NCBI RefSeq assembly: GCF_900105515.1 | Contig: NZ_FNSY01000001.1 | Span: 1,922,001 to 1,986,000 of the forward strand | Source: Streptomyces sp. 2131.1 | GTDB lineage: Bacteria; Actinomycetota; Actinomycetes; Streptomycetales; Streptomycetaceae | Direction: 5' to 3' | Length of the DNA stretch: 64,000 bases | Shown here: piece after piece, positions 8,998-17,359 of the stretch | Layout: every line of letters begins with the position of its first letter | How positions within the stretch are numbered: the first letter of the stretch is position 1 | Made by a program: the position numbers and the translations under genes | Notes under the pieces: generated by a model | What the model was told of the DNA's origin: nothing | The model's database searches: none | The model's input: the letters and a program-made list of their open reading frames with translations, nothing else

Positions 8998-9893
8998 CCG
9001 CGTCCCCTCACGTCGAATGCGTCGCGGAGCCCGTCCCCGATCGCGTTGAACGCCCACACCACCAGGATGATGGCCAGGCCGGGCGGGATGATGAGCCACC
9101 AGTAGCCGGAGTAGGCGGCGGTGAGGCCGGCCGACAACATGCCGCCCCAGTCGGTGGACGGCGGCTGGACGCCCAGGCCCAGGTAGGAGACGTAGGCGAC
9201 GAGCAGGATGGCATCGGCGATCTGGAAGGTGGCGGCGACGATGATGGTCGACACCGAGTTCGGCAGGATGTGCCGGATGATCGCCCGGCCGTGCGTACCG
9301 CCGATGGCCCGGAGCGTCAGCACGTAGTCGCGGTTCTTCAGGCTCAGCGTCTCGGCCCTGATCAGCCGGGACGGCACGAGCCAGGACACGAAGCCCAGGA
9401 TCACGATCAGCCCGGTGAGGTCCGGGGTGGTGATGGCCGAGACGACCAGCAGGATGAAGAGGGCGGGGATGGCGATGCCCGCGTCGACGACGCGCATCAT
9501 GACCGCGTCGATCCAGCCGCCCGCGTAGCCGGCGACGGCGCCCCACAGGGTGCCGATGACGGTGGCGAGGACGCCCGCGGCGAGGCCGACGATCAGCGAC
9601 ACCTTGCCGCCGTACATGAGCCGGCCCAGTACGTCGTGGCCGACGGCGTCGGTGCCCAGCCAGTGCGAGCCGCTGGGGGCGAGGTTGACCTGGTCGAGCA
9701 GCGTGTGGGTCTGGTCGGTGGAGTACACCAACGGGCCCACGAAGCAGAACAGGAAGAAGAAGGCGACGACACCGAGCCCGACGACCGCGAGCCGGTTGCG
9801 GCGGAAGCGCCGGACGGCGAGCCGGGTGCCGGACGCCGTGACGGGGGCGGTGGCCTTGCCGGGCACCCGGCCCGGCTGGATGACGGCGCTCAT
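8994..9893 (-). CDS. ABC transporter permease (DppC type)
   Basis: A 299-residue inner-membrane permease of the BPD transport family with an N-terminal cytoplasmic tail, one early helix, the large extracytoplasmic loop holding the typical GTDAVGHDVLGRLMYG segment, then five more helices. The EAA-type coupling loop is RAIGGTHGRAIIRHILPN. It pairs with the upstream DppB-type permease. Both ends overlap the neighbouring genes by ATGA, showing a tightly coupled operon. Confidence 0.94.
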   Translation of the reverse strand: MSAVIQPGRVPGKATAPVTASGTRLAVRRFRRNRLAVVGLGVVAFFFLFCFVGPLVYSTDQTHTLLDQVNLAPSGSHWLGTDAVGHDVLGRLMYGGKVSLIVGLAAGVLATVIGTLWGAVAGYAGGWIDAVMMRVVDAGIAIPALFILLVVSAITTPDLTGLIVILGFVSWLVPSRLIRAETLSLKNRDYVLTLRAIGGTHGRAIIRHILPNSVSTIIVAATFQIADAILLVAYVSYLGLGVQPPSTDWGGMLSAGLTAAYSGYWWLIIPPGLAIILVVWAFNAIGDGLRDAFDVRGRG

Positions 9894-10849
9894 GCCCGGC
9901 CTGCCTTCACTCGGGGGTCGATGACCCGCTGGACGATGTCGGCGAGGAGGGTGCCGGTCACCGTGGCGATCGCGATGACGAGGACGCAGCCCAGGAGCAC
10001 CGGGTAGTCGGAGGACTGCGCGGCGGTCCAGAAGAGCAGGCCCATACCCGGGTAGTTGAAGAGCTGCTCGACCACCAGCGCACCGCCGAACAACACGGGC
10101 ACGTAGTACCCGAGCATGGCGACCACGGGTGTCAGCGAGTTGCGGAACACGTGCCGCCACAGGATGGCGCGGGAGCGGGAACCGCCGGCCCGCGCGGTCC
10201 TGACGTAGTCCTCGGAAAGGTTCTCCAGGGTGGCCGCCCGCATGTAGCGGCTGAACACCGCGATCATCGAGGCGGCGCCCGCGACCACCGGCAGCACGAG
10301 CGCCTGCGGTTCGGCGAAGACCTGGGCGAGCGTGTCGCCCTGGGGCGCCTGGGAGGGGAACCACGACAGCGTCTGGCTGAACACCAGGACCAGGACAAGA
10401 CCGAGGAAGTACACGGGCGTGGAGTAGGCGATGAAGCTCAGCGTGGTGATGACGTAGTCCGCCGGCTTGTTGCGCCGCATGGCCTGCCACATGCCGAGCG
10501 GGATCGCCAGCACCAGGCCGACGACGGCCGACAGAACGGTGAGGAGCAGGGTCTTCGGCAGCCGTTCGGTGATCAGCTGGGACACCGGCTCGTTGAGGGT
10601 GTACGAGGTCCCGAGGTCACCGTGGACCAGCTGGTTCAGGTAGTAGAAGTACTGGACGGGCAGGGGCTTGTCGAGGCCCTGGTCGTGGTTGAAGGCCGTG
10701 ATCTGCTGCGCGGTGGCCTGCGGGCCGAGGATCCCGCGTGCGGGACCCCCGGGCAGGGCGTGCAGCAGACCGAAGACCACGATCGTCACGATGACGATCA
10801 CCACGACGGCCTGGAGGACCCGCCTGAGGAGGTACGAGGAAGTGCTCAT
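9890..10849 (-). CDS. ABC transporter permease (DppB type)
   Basis: A 319-residue membrane protein with the DppB-family N-terminus (YLLRRVLQAVVVI), six predicted transmembrane helices and the coupling-loop segment TARAGGSRSRAILWRHVFRN. It forms the translocation pore with the DppC-type subunit. The gene starts 50 bases after the end of the substrate-binding protein gene. Confidence 0.94.
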   Translation of the reverse strand: MSTSSYLLRRVLQAVVVIVIVTIVVFGLLHALPGGPARGILGPQATAQQITAFNHDQGLDKPLPVQYFYYLNQLVHGDLGTSYTLNEPVSQLITERLPKTLLLTVLSAVVGLVLAIPLGMWQAMRRNKPADYVITTLSFIAYSTPVYFLGLVLVLVFSQTLSWFPSQAPQGDTLAQVFAEPQALVLPVVAGAASMIAVFSRYMRAATLENLSEDYVRTARAGGSRSRAILWRHVFRNSLTPVVAMLGYYVPVLFGGALVVEQLFNYPGMGLLFWTAAQSSDYPVLLGCVLVIAIATVTGTLLADIVQRVIDPRVKAGRA

Positions 10850-10899
10850 GTGTTTTCCGGTCGCTTCGGCTCAGTGATGCGCGTGGTCGGCGACCCGGC

Positions 10900-12717
10900 T
10901 CACTTCTTGGTCCACTTCCACATGGCCGGGTGGAAGTTGGCGAGCGAGTCCTGGGCGAAGCCGCCGAGGCCGCTCCTGACGACGGAGACCTGGTAGTCGG
11001 GCTCCGGCAGCCAGATCACCGGGAGGTCCTTGGCCAGGGCCTCGCTGTACTTCTGCATGGCGGCGTCGGAGGAGTCGGTGGTGGTCTTCTCGACCAGCTT
11101 GTCCACGTCGGGGTTGGAGTAGCTGCCGAAGTTGGAGCCGCCGCCGGTCGCGAAGAGCGAGTCACCGCTCGGGTAGGCGGGGAAGTACCAGCTGCCGGCG
11201 CTGCCGAAGAAGGACAGCTGCCACTTGCAGCCGGAGTCCCCGGCCTTGCACTGGCCGGCCTGCGAGAGGACGGAGTTGACCGGTGCGGTCTTGATGCCGA
11301 AGCCGATGCCGGACTTGGCGAAGGAGGACTGGAGCGCGCTCATCAGGTTGTCGGTGACGGTCGAGCCCGACTGCGACAGCACCTGCATCTTGAACTTGGT
11401 GCCCTTGTCGACCCCGGCGCCGCACTGGTCGTCGCCGCTGCCGGCGTCGGTGCAGACCATCGTGCCGTTCTGCTCGGTCCAGCCGTGGTCGGTGAGGAGC
11501 TTGCGCGCCTTGGCGGTGGAGAAGGGGTACGGGTTGTTCTTCTGCGCCTCGGAGACGAAGGAGGAGGTCTGGCCCTGCGGGACGGGGCCGTAGGTGGAGA
11601 CGGCGGTGCCGTTGAAGATGACCTTGGACAGGGTCGCCTGGTCCACCGACATCTGGATCGCCTGGCGGGCGTAGAGCTGCTTGAAGACGGGGCCCATGGC
11701 GGGGTTGTTGAAGTTGTACGGCATGTACGTGATCGCCCAGCCGGCCCACGGCTTGAGGGTGTAGCCCTTGGCGGTGAAGGACGCTTCCTGGCTGAGGTTG
11801 GTGGCGTTGATGTAGCCGTAGTCGACCGTGCCGGCCCGCAGCGCGTTCTCCTCGGCGTCCGTGGTGGTGAACGGGAGCAGGTTCACGGTCTTGATGTTGG
11901 CCTTGCCGCCGCCGTCGTACTTGGCGTTGGCCAGCAGCTGCACCTTGCCCGCCGTGGAGAAGGACTTGATGGTGTACGGGCCGCTGACCGTCTTCCAGAG
12001 CGGGTCGGTGGCGTAACCGGAGATCTTCTTGGCGGCCGTGTTGAGGTACGTCCACACCTTCTTGGCGCCCTCGGGGGTGAGGTCGAGGTCCGAGACCTTG
12101 CCGGCGTCGCTGGTCTTGTCCCAGACGTGCTGCGGCATCGGGCGGATCATGCTCAGCTCGTTGGCGAGCATCCACTGGGTGTTGTAGGCCTTGTCGAAGG
12201 TGATCGTGAAGTGCGTGTCGTCCACGATCTTCAGCGCGGTCCAGTTGTCCGGCGCCTTGCCCGGGCTGTAGCTGGCCCAGTCCTCCTTGTTGGCCTTGAC
12301 CAGGTTGAACCAGAACTGCACGTCGCGCGAGGTGATCTGCTCGCCGTCGCTCCAGTGCCGGTCGCCCAGGGTGATCTTGACGCTCTTGCCGTCCTCGGCG
12401 AAGTCGGCGGCGGTGGCCAGCGAGTTGTCCTTGTTCCAGCCGACCTTGCCGGTGGAGCCGTCGTACGCGATCAGCGGTTCCCAGAGGGACTGGGATATCG
12501 AGGAGTTGTTGGTGTTCAGGTGGGCGGCCGTGCCGACCGGGAGGATCCAGTTCGGCGTGAAGTTGGCCGGCAGCGCGTAGTTGATGCTGTCCGACGAGCC
12601 GGAGCCGGACGAGGTCGTGCCCCCGCCGGAACAGCCCGACAGCAGGACGGCCGCGGTGGTGGCGGCGCCCGCGGCGAGGGCCCAACGACGGCTGTTCACC
12701 GTGCGGGTAAGGATCAT
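10900..12717 (-). CDS. substrate-binding lipoprotein of an oligopeptide-type ABC transporter (SBP family 5)
   Basis: A 605-residue lipoprotein: signal peptide with lipobox LLSGC and lipidation Cys29, then a family 5 solute-binding fold (INYALPANFTPNWILPVG near the N-terminus, WSDGEQITSRDVQFW in domain I). It captures the substrate outside the membrane for the permeases encoded next. Family 5 proteins bind peptides, but also oligosaccharides, opines and nickel, so the ligand is open; the kinase and the M81 peptidase nearby suggest a compound with both sugar and peptide-like parts. GAGGAG lies 6 bases before the ATG. It is the first gene of its operon and diverges from the ROK regulator gene. 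Confidence 0.93.
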   Translation of the reverse strand: MILTRTVNSRRWALAAGAATTAAVLLSGCSGGGTTSSGSGSSDSINYALPANFTPNWILPVGTAAHLNTNNSSISQSLWEPLIAYDGSTGKVGWNKDNSLATAADFAEDGKSVKITLGDRHWSDGEQITSRDVQFWFNLVKANKEDWASYSPGKAPDNWTALKIVDDTHFTITFDKAYNTQWMLANELSMIRPMPQHVWDKTSDAGKVSDLDLTPEGAKKVWTYLNTAAKKISGYATDPLWKTVSGPYTIKSFSTAGKVQLLANAKYDGGGKANIKTVNLLPFTTTDAEENALRAGTVDYGYINATNLSQEASFTAKGYTLKPWAGWAITYMPYNFNNPAMGPVFKQLYARQAIQMSVDQATLSKVIFNGTAVSTYGPVPQGQTSSFVSEAQKNNPYPFSTAKARKLLTDHGWTEQNGTMVCTDAGSGDDQCGAGVDKGTKFKMQVLSQSGSTVTDNLMSALQSSFAKSGIGFGIKTAPVNSVLSQAGQCKAGDSGCKWQLSFFGSAGSWYFPAYPSGDSLFATGGGSNFGSYSNPDVDKLVEKTTTDSSDAAMQKYSEALAKDLPVIWLPEPDYQVSVVRSGLGGFAQDSLANFHPAMWKWTKK

Positions 12718-12816
12718 GACACTCCTCGGTTCGGTAGGGCCCGCAGCCGCTCGGGAAGGTCGGCGCTGCGTTCACGACAGCTAACGCCGCCGTCACCGAA
12801 GAAACAAACAAGAATT

Positions 12817-12834
12817 AGTAACAAGTAAGTTACT
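12817..12834. promoter_or_regulatory. inverted repeat AGTAAC-N6-GTTACT, candidate ROK regulator operator
   Basis: A perfect 6+6 inverted repeat with a 6-base spacer, in an AT-rich patch that stands out from the GC-rich surroundings. It lies 100 bases upstream of the transporter operon start. The same AGTAAC half-site recurs at 12992-12997, beside the ROK regulator start. Regulation by the adjacent ROK protein is inference. Confidence 0.6.
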
Positions 12835-12990
12835 GCACATTCGACGAAAGTCTCCGCGCCCCATTTCTCCCGACCCCTTGGGATGTTCTGGGGTGATTTA
12901 GGAGCTTTTACGGATGAGTCACTTCCTTCGGCTCACTGTTCCCCTGTGCGAAGTGCGGGCGTATCGTCTGCGCCACCTACCCCGTTGCGG

Positions 12991-12999
12991 AAGTAACTT
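12991..12999. promoter_or_regulatory. palindrome AAGTAACTT at the ROK regulator start, candidate autoregulatory site
   Basis: A 9-base palindrome ending 5 bases before the ATG at 13005. It shares the AGTAAC core with the inverted repeat at 12817-12834. It occupies the place where a ribosome-binding site would be, so the regulator may be translated from a leaderless message and block its own expression from here. Confidence 0.45.
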
Positions 13000-13004
13000 T
13001 GTAC

Positions 13005-14225
13005 ATGACTGGAATAAGTGCGTGGGACCGCAAGGCCACCAAAGGGACCCCGTCCCTCGCCGTGCGTGTTCTGGAACTCATCGCTTCGGGCCAGGCCACG
13101 TCACGCGCCGAGCTCGCGGAGCGTCTCGGGGCCGCCGCGTCCACCATCTCCCTCGCCGTGGGGCACTTGGTGGACCGCGGTCTGGTCGCCGAGGAGGGCA
13201 TTCAGGCCTCCACGGGCGGACGCCCCCGCAAGGCACTGAGGGTCGGCAGCCGTGACGATTTCGCCGTCGCCGCCGACCTCGGGGGCCGGCACGCCAGGAT
13301 CGGCGTGGTCCTTCCCGGCGGCGGCCTGACCGACGTCTCGACGGTCCCGTTCCTGATCGCCGACGGGCCGGAGGCGGCCCTGCCCCGACTGGCCGAGGCC
13401 CTCGAGGACCTGGCCGGCCGGCGCGAACCCGGCCGCCTGCGCGGGGTCGGTCTCTCGCTCCCCGGCCCGGTGGACACCGTGTCGGGTTCGGTCGTCCGGC
13501 CCTCGCGGATGCCGGGCTGGAACCGCTTCCCCGTCGCCGCCTGGCTCCAGGAGCGCTTCGGCGTCCCGGCGGTCGTGGACAACGACGCCAACTGCATGGC
13601 GGTCGGCGAGCACACCGTCCGGTCCGACGGGAACGCCCAGACGATCATGGTCAAGATCGGTTCCGCGATCGGCGCGGGCGTCATCGTCGAGGGGCGCCTG
13701 TTCCGGGGCGCCCGGGGCGCCGCCGGGGACATCACCCACATCCGGATCGACGCCGGTGCCGGCATCCCCTGCTCCTGCGGGAACACCGGCTGCCTGGAGA
13801 CCGTGGCGTCGGGTGCCGCGCTGGTACGCATCCTGCGCGAGCGCGGGGCCGACGTGAACAGCACCGAGGACGTGGCCCGGCTCGCCCTCGACGGCGACCC
13901 ACTGGCCACCCGCACGGTCCGCCGGGCCGGCGACTACCTGGGCCAGGTGCTCGCCGCCAACGTCAACTTCTTCAACCCGGACGCCGTCTACCTGGGCGGC
14001 ATCCTCTCCACCCTGGAACAGTTCGTCGCCGCTGTGCGCAGCCGGCTCTACGAGAGCTGCCATCCGCTCGTCACCGAGCACCTCACCATCGAGCGGACCA
14101 GGCTCGGCGCCGACGCCGGGCTGGTCGGCGCCGGCCAGTTCGCCCTCCAGCACGCCCTGGCCCACGCGCTGCACGAGGTGGGCGGAACCGACCGCCCCGG
14201 CACGCTCGCCCCCCGTCTCCCCTGA
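13005..14225 (+). CDS. ROK family transcriptional regulator
   Basis: A 406-residue repressor: winged helix-turn-helix at about 18-75 (TSRAELAERLGAAASTISLA), then a ROK sensor domain with a complete zinc motif CSCGNTGCLE. Unlike the kinase at 6356-7291, the third Cys is kept. The start ATG 13005 has no Shine-Dalgarno. It is divergent from the ABC transporter operon and 23 bases from the M81 peptidase gene, so it is the likely local regulator of both, responding to a sugar or sugar phosphate. The exact ligand is unknown. Confidence 0.9.
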   Translation: MTGISAWDRKATKGTPSLAVRVLELIASGQATSRAELAERLGAAASTISLAVGHLVDRGLVAEEGIQASTGGRPRKALRVGSRDDFAVAADLGGRHARIGVVLPGGGLTDVSTVPFLIADGPEAALPRLAEALEDLAGRREPGRLRGVGLSLPGPVDTVSGSVVRPSRMPGWNRFPVAAWLQERFGVPAVVDNDANCMAVGEHTVRSDGNAQTIMVKIGSAIGAGVIVEGRLFRGARGAAGDITHIRIDAGAGIPCSCGNTGCLETVASGAALVRILRERGADVNSTEDVARLALDGDPLATRTVRRAGDYLGQVLAANVNFFNPDAVYLGGILSTLEQFVAAVRSRLYESCHPLVTEHLTIERTRLGADAGLVGAGQFALQHALAHALHEVGGTDRPGTLAPRLP

Positions 14226-14248
14226 CGCCCGACCCCCTACGAGGAGCC

Positions 14249-15772
14249 ATGTCGCAATCCCGCACCGCCGCATCCCGCCCGGTCATCGCCGTCGCAGGGC
14301 TCGGCATCGAGTCCTCCACCTTCTCCCCCGCCCGGACCGAGGCCGCCGCCTTCCACCCCTCGCGCGGCGCCGAGGTGCTGGACCGCTACCCCTTCCTGGC
14401 CCCCGGTGAGGAGCTGCGCGAGGCGGCCGACTGGCACGGCGCCCTGGTCGGCAAGTCGCTGCCGGGCGGCACCGTCACCGCCGCGGCGTGGCAGGAGCTG
14501 ACCGACGAGCTGATCGAACGGCTCGCCGCGCTGCCCCGCCCGGACGGCCTCTGGTACGACATCCACGGCGCGATGACCGTCGAGGGCGTCGACGACGCGG
14601 AGGCCGTCCTGCTGGACCGCATCCGCGCCACCGTCGGCCCGGACGTGATCATCTCCACCTCGATGGACCTGCACGGCAACGTCTCCCGTGAACTCGTCCA
14701 CGGGAGCGACCTGATCACCTGTTACCGGCTGGCCCCGCACGAGGACCACATGGAGACCAAGGAGCGGGCCGCCCGCAACCTGGTCGACCTGCTGGTCTCC
14801 GGCGCGCCCCGCCCGGTCAAGGCATGGGTGCCGGTCCCCGTGCTGCTGGCCGGCGAGCAGACCTCCACCCGGATCGAGCCGGCGAAGAGCGTGTACGCGG
14901 CGGTGGCCGAGGTCGAGGCCGTGGACGGCGTGACCGACGCCGCCATCTGGGTCGGGTACGCCTGGGCCGATGAACCCCGCAACCGCGCCGCCGTGGTGGT
15001 CACCGGCACCGACCGGGCCGCCGTTTCGGCCGGGGCCGAGCGCCTGGCCGAGGGCTTCTGGAAGGCCCGCGCCGACTTCGAGTTCGTCGCCCCGACCGGC
15101 ACCTTCGACGGCATCCTGGACGAGGCCCTGGACTCCGACCAGCGCCCCTACTTCATCAGCGACACCGGGGACAACCCGACCGCGGGCGGCTCCGGCGACA
15201 TGACCTGGGGCCTGACCCGGCTGCTGGCCCGCCCGGAGTTCCGGGAGGACGACGGCCCGACCGTCATCTACGCCTCGGTGCCGGGACCGGCCGCCGTCGC
15301 GACGGCCGTCGCCGCCGGAGTGGGCGCCACCGTCACGGTCACCGCCGGGGCCGAGGTGGACGACCGGCACGCCGGTCCGGTCACCCTGACCGGCACGGTG
15401 CACTCGGTGCGGCACGGAGACCGCGACGCCCGGACCGAGGTCGTGATCCGGGTGGGCAGCGTGTACGCGATCCTCACGGAGCTGCGCAAGCCGTACCACC
15501 ACGAGCACGACTTCACCGACCTCGGCCTCGACCCGCGCGGCGCCGACATCGTGATCGTGAAGATCGGCTACCTGGAGCCCGAGCTCTTCGACATGTCGGT
15601 CGGCTGGAAGATGGCGCTCACCCCCGGCGGCGTGGACCAGGACCTGGTGCGCCTCGGCCACCACCGCATCCGCCGCCCGATGTTCCCCTTCGACCGCGAG
15701 ATGGCCGACCCGGACCTGTCGGCCCGCATCATCCCCGCCTCCGACCAGCCGCTGACGGGGGACGACGAATGA
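14249..15772 (+). CDS. M81 family metallopeptidase (MlrC-like)
   Basis: A 507-residue cytoplasmic zinc enzyme of the MlrC/DUF1485 family. Family hallmarks are GLGIESSTFSP at the N-terminus, WYDIHGAM, SMDLHGN and DTGDNPTAGGSGDMT, which carry the likely metal ligands. MlrC of microcystin-degrading sphingomonads cuts linear peptides with unusual side chains; in actinobacteria the substrate is not known. It follows the ROK regulator by 23 bases with an RBS (GAGGAG) and overlaps cutC by ATGA. With the divergent importer it could process an imported modified peptide; this is inference. Confidence 0.88.
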   Translation: MSQSRTAASRPVIAVAGLGIESSTFSPARTEAAAFHPSRGAEVLDRYPFLAPGEELREAADWHGALVGKSLPGGTVTAAAWQELTDELIERLAALPRPDGLWYDIHGAMTVEGVDDAEAVLLDRIRATVGPDVIISTSMDLHGNVSRELVHGSDLITCYRLAPHEDHMETKERAARNLVDLLVSGAPRPVKAWVPVPVLLAGEQTSTRIEPAKSVYAAVAEVEAVDGVTDAAIWVGYAWADEPRNRAAVVVTGTDRAAVSAGAERLAEGFWKARADFEFVAPTGTFDGILDEALDSDQRPYFISDTGDNPTAGGSGDMTWGLTRLLARPEFREDDGPTVIYASVPGPAAVATAVAAGVGATVTVTAGAEVDDRHAGPVTLTGTVHSVRHGDRDARTEVVIRVGSVYAILTELRKPYHHEHDFTDLGLDPRGADIVIVKIGYLEPELFDMSVGWKMALTPGGVDQDLVRLGHHRIRRPMFPFDREMADPDLSARIIPASDQPLTGDDE

Positions 15773-16524
15773 GCCCCCGTCCCGCCCTGGAGATCGCCGT
15801 CACCTCACCGGCCGGCGCCCGCGCCGCCCGCGAGAACGGCGCCGACCGGGTCGAGCTGTGCACCGCGCTGGAGCTGGGCGGCCTGACCCCGTCGGCCGGC
15901 CTGGTCGAGGCCGTCGCCGCCGAGGGACTGCCGGTGCAGGTGCTGGTCCGGTGCCGCCCGGGCGACTTCGTCCACGACGCGGAGGAACTCGCCCTCATGG
16001 CCGCGGAGGTGCGGTCGGTCATCGCCTCCGGCGCCGCCGGGGTGGTCATCGGCGCCCTGACCGCCGACGGCGCGCTGGACACCGACGCGGTCGCCCGGCT
16101 CGCCGACGCGGCCCGCGCCTCGGGCCGCCCGGTGGAGGTGACCCTGCACCGGGCCGTCGACCAGTCCGCGGACCCGGTGGCCACCGCCGCGCTGCTGCCC
16201 TCCCTCGGCCTGACCCGGGTCCTCACGTCGGGCGGCGCCCCCGCTGCGGCCGAGGGGCTGGCGACGATCTCCGCGATGGCCGCGGCCGCCCCGGAGGTGG
16301 AGGTGATGGCCGGCGGCGGTGTGCGCCTCGCCGACATCCCGGCGCTGGTCTCGGCCGGTGTCGCCTCCGTCCACCTCTCCGCCAAGGCCCGTGCGCCGCG
16401 CCGGCCCGGCAGCGCCTGGGTCCCGCTCGGCGCGAGCGGTACGTCGGCCGAACAGGACACCCACTTCGTCACCGACCCCGGTGTCGTCGCCCGGGCGCGA
16501 CGGGCCCTGGACCTGGCGGGCTGA
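15769..16524 (+). CDS. cutC: CutC family protein
   Basis: A 251-residue TIM-barrel protein of the CutC family (LEIAVTSPAGARAARENGADRVELC near the start, VEVMAGGGVR near the end). The family was linked to copper homeostasis in Escherichia coli, but that role is disputed and many members sit in sugar or peptide catabolic operons. It is translationally coupled to the M81 peptidase gene (ATGA overlap) and is the last gene of the ROK operon, so a catabolic role together with these genes is more likely than copper tolerance. Confidence 0.88.
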   Translation: MSPRPALEIAVTSPAGARAARENGADRVELCTALELGGLTPSAGLVEAVAAEGLPVQVLVRCRPGDFVHDAEELALMAAEVRSVIASGAAGVVIGALTADGALDTDAVARLADAARASGRPVEVTLHRAVDQSADPVATAALLPSLGLTRVLTSGGAPAAAEGLATISAMAAAAPEVEVMAGGGVRLADIPALVSAGVASVHLSAKARAPRRPGSAWVPLGASGTSAEQDTHFVTDPGVVARARRALDLAG

Positions 16525-16532
16525 CCACCGGT

Positions 16533-16583
16533 CCCATGCGACTGCGCCCCCACCCGGGAACGGTGGGGGCGCAGTCGCATGGG
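16533..16583. terminator. long perfect hairpin, bidirectional terminator
   Basis: A perfect 22-base stem (16533-16554 with 16562-16583) with a 7-base loop between convergent cutC and the M15-like gene. There is no U-tract, which is usual for Streptomyces terminators. Confidence 0.85.
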
Positions 16584-16596
16584 GGCGCGAAAGCGG

Positions 16597-17136
16597 TCAG
16601 CAGCCGCCGCAGTTGTAGTAGGTCACGTCCCAGTGGTTGCCCTCGTCGGCGTAGACGTTGCCGGAGCCGGACTTGTACTGGGGCGCGCCGTCGCCGCGCA
16701 GGCCGATGTAACTGAACGCGCTCTTCACGTAGTTGGTGAGACAGGTGGTCTTGCCGAAGTCGAGCTTGTAGCCGTTCCAGTGCGAGTAGGTGCCACTGGC
16801 GTGGCCGGTCTCGGTGCCGCCGGTGATGTTCAGGGCGCAGCCGGTGGCGCTCTTGAGGGTCTGGGCGCCCTGCGCGGTCGGCAGGTTGAGCTGGTCGAAC
16901 GAGGTGCAGGTGGAGACGTTGCGGTTGGAGCAGCCGCCCGAGGACGACCATGTGATGCCGGACGAGCTGAAGCGCGAGGTCGCCTGGCTGTGGGTGAGCT
17001 TGGTGACGGCGTACGCGTCGGTCGTGCCGGTCACGAGGCCGAAGCCGGGCGCGAAGAGGACGCCGAGTACGAGGGCGAGGGCGGTCAGGACGGGGCGCAG
17101 CGTCATCCGGGAGAGGTGGGGCGCGCGGAACTCCAT
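16597..17136 (-). CDS. small secreted M15-like (D,D-carboxypeptidase/DD-peptidase fold) protein
   Basis: A 179-residue exported protein with a signal peptide ending near TDAYA. The mature part has six cysteines and two motifs that match zinc ligands of the peptidase M15/VanX-like fold: SHWNGYKLDF (H-x2-G-x3-D) and DEGNHWDV (E-x2-H-W). This suggests a peptidoglycan-directed zinc metalloenzyme outside the cell, though many homologues are only called hypothetical. The start ATG 17136 is chosen because AGGAGGAG lies 7 bases upstream. A 14-base element upstream is shared with the GH25 muramidase gene. The fold assignment rests on motifs only. Confidence 0.6.
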   Translation of the reverse strand: MEFRAPHLSRMTLRPVLTALALVLGVLFAPGFGLVTGTTDAYAVTKLTHSQATSRFSSSGITWSSSGGCSNRNVSTCTSFDQLNLPTAQGAQTLKSATGCALNITGGTETGHASGTYSHWNGYKLDFGKTTCLTNYVKSAFSYIGLRGDGAPQYKSGSGNVYADEGNHWDVTYYNCGGC

Positions 17137-17188
17137 GGGGGGACTCCTCCTGTGCATGACAAAGGGGCAGGAGTGATGGTGCCCGAGT

Positions 17189-17202
17189 TCTACGCGCGTC
17201 GC
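17189..17202 (-). promoter_or_regulatory. 14-base promoter-region element shared with the GH25 gene
   Basis: On the minus strand this reads GCGACGCGCGTAGA, 53 bases upstream of the M15-like start. The identical 14-mer occurs at 26321-26334, 68 bases upstream of the GH25 muramidase start. The similar position suggests a shared promoter or operator. Confidence 0.45.
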
Positions 17203-17268
17203 CAGAGGGCCTTTCGTAACGACCGCGTGAACAGATCGCAGAGTTCGCGACAGTCCGCGCCCTAGATG

Positions 17269-17297
17269 TTGAACTTTGAACAAGACGGGTCTACAGT
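17269..17297 (+). promoter_or_regulatory. promoter of the YceI gene (TTGAAC-N17-TACAGT)
   Basis: A -35 TTGAAC (17269-17274) and -10 TACAGT (17292-17297) at 17-base spacing, 63 bases upstream of the start codon. A second TTGAAC at 17276-17281 makes a direct repeat that could be a regulator site. Confidence 0.65.
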
Positions 17298-17359
17298 GAA
17301 TGTCGTTGAAGGTTAAACAAACGGCCGGGTCCGCTCGGCCACGTCCCCGAGGAGGAGCC

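Noticed and set aside
17269..17281. TTGAACTTTGAAC as a MarR-type operator
   Set aside because: It could be, but the direct repeat overlaps a good -35 and no MarR gene is nearby; kept only as part of the promoter.
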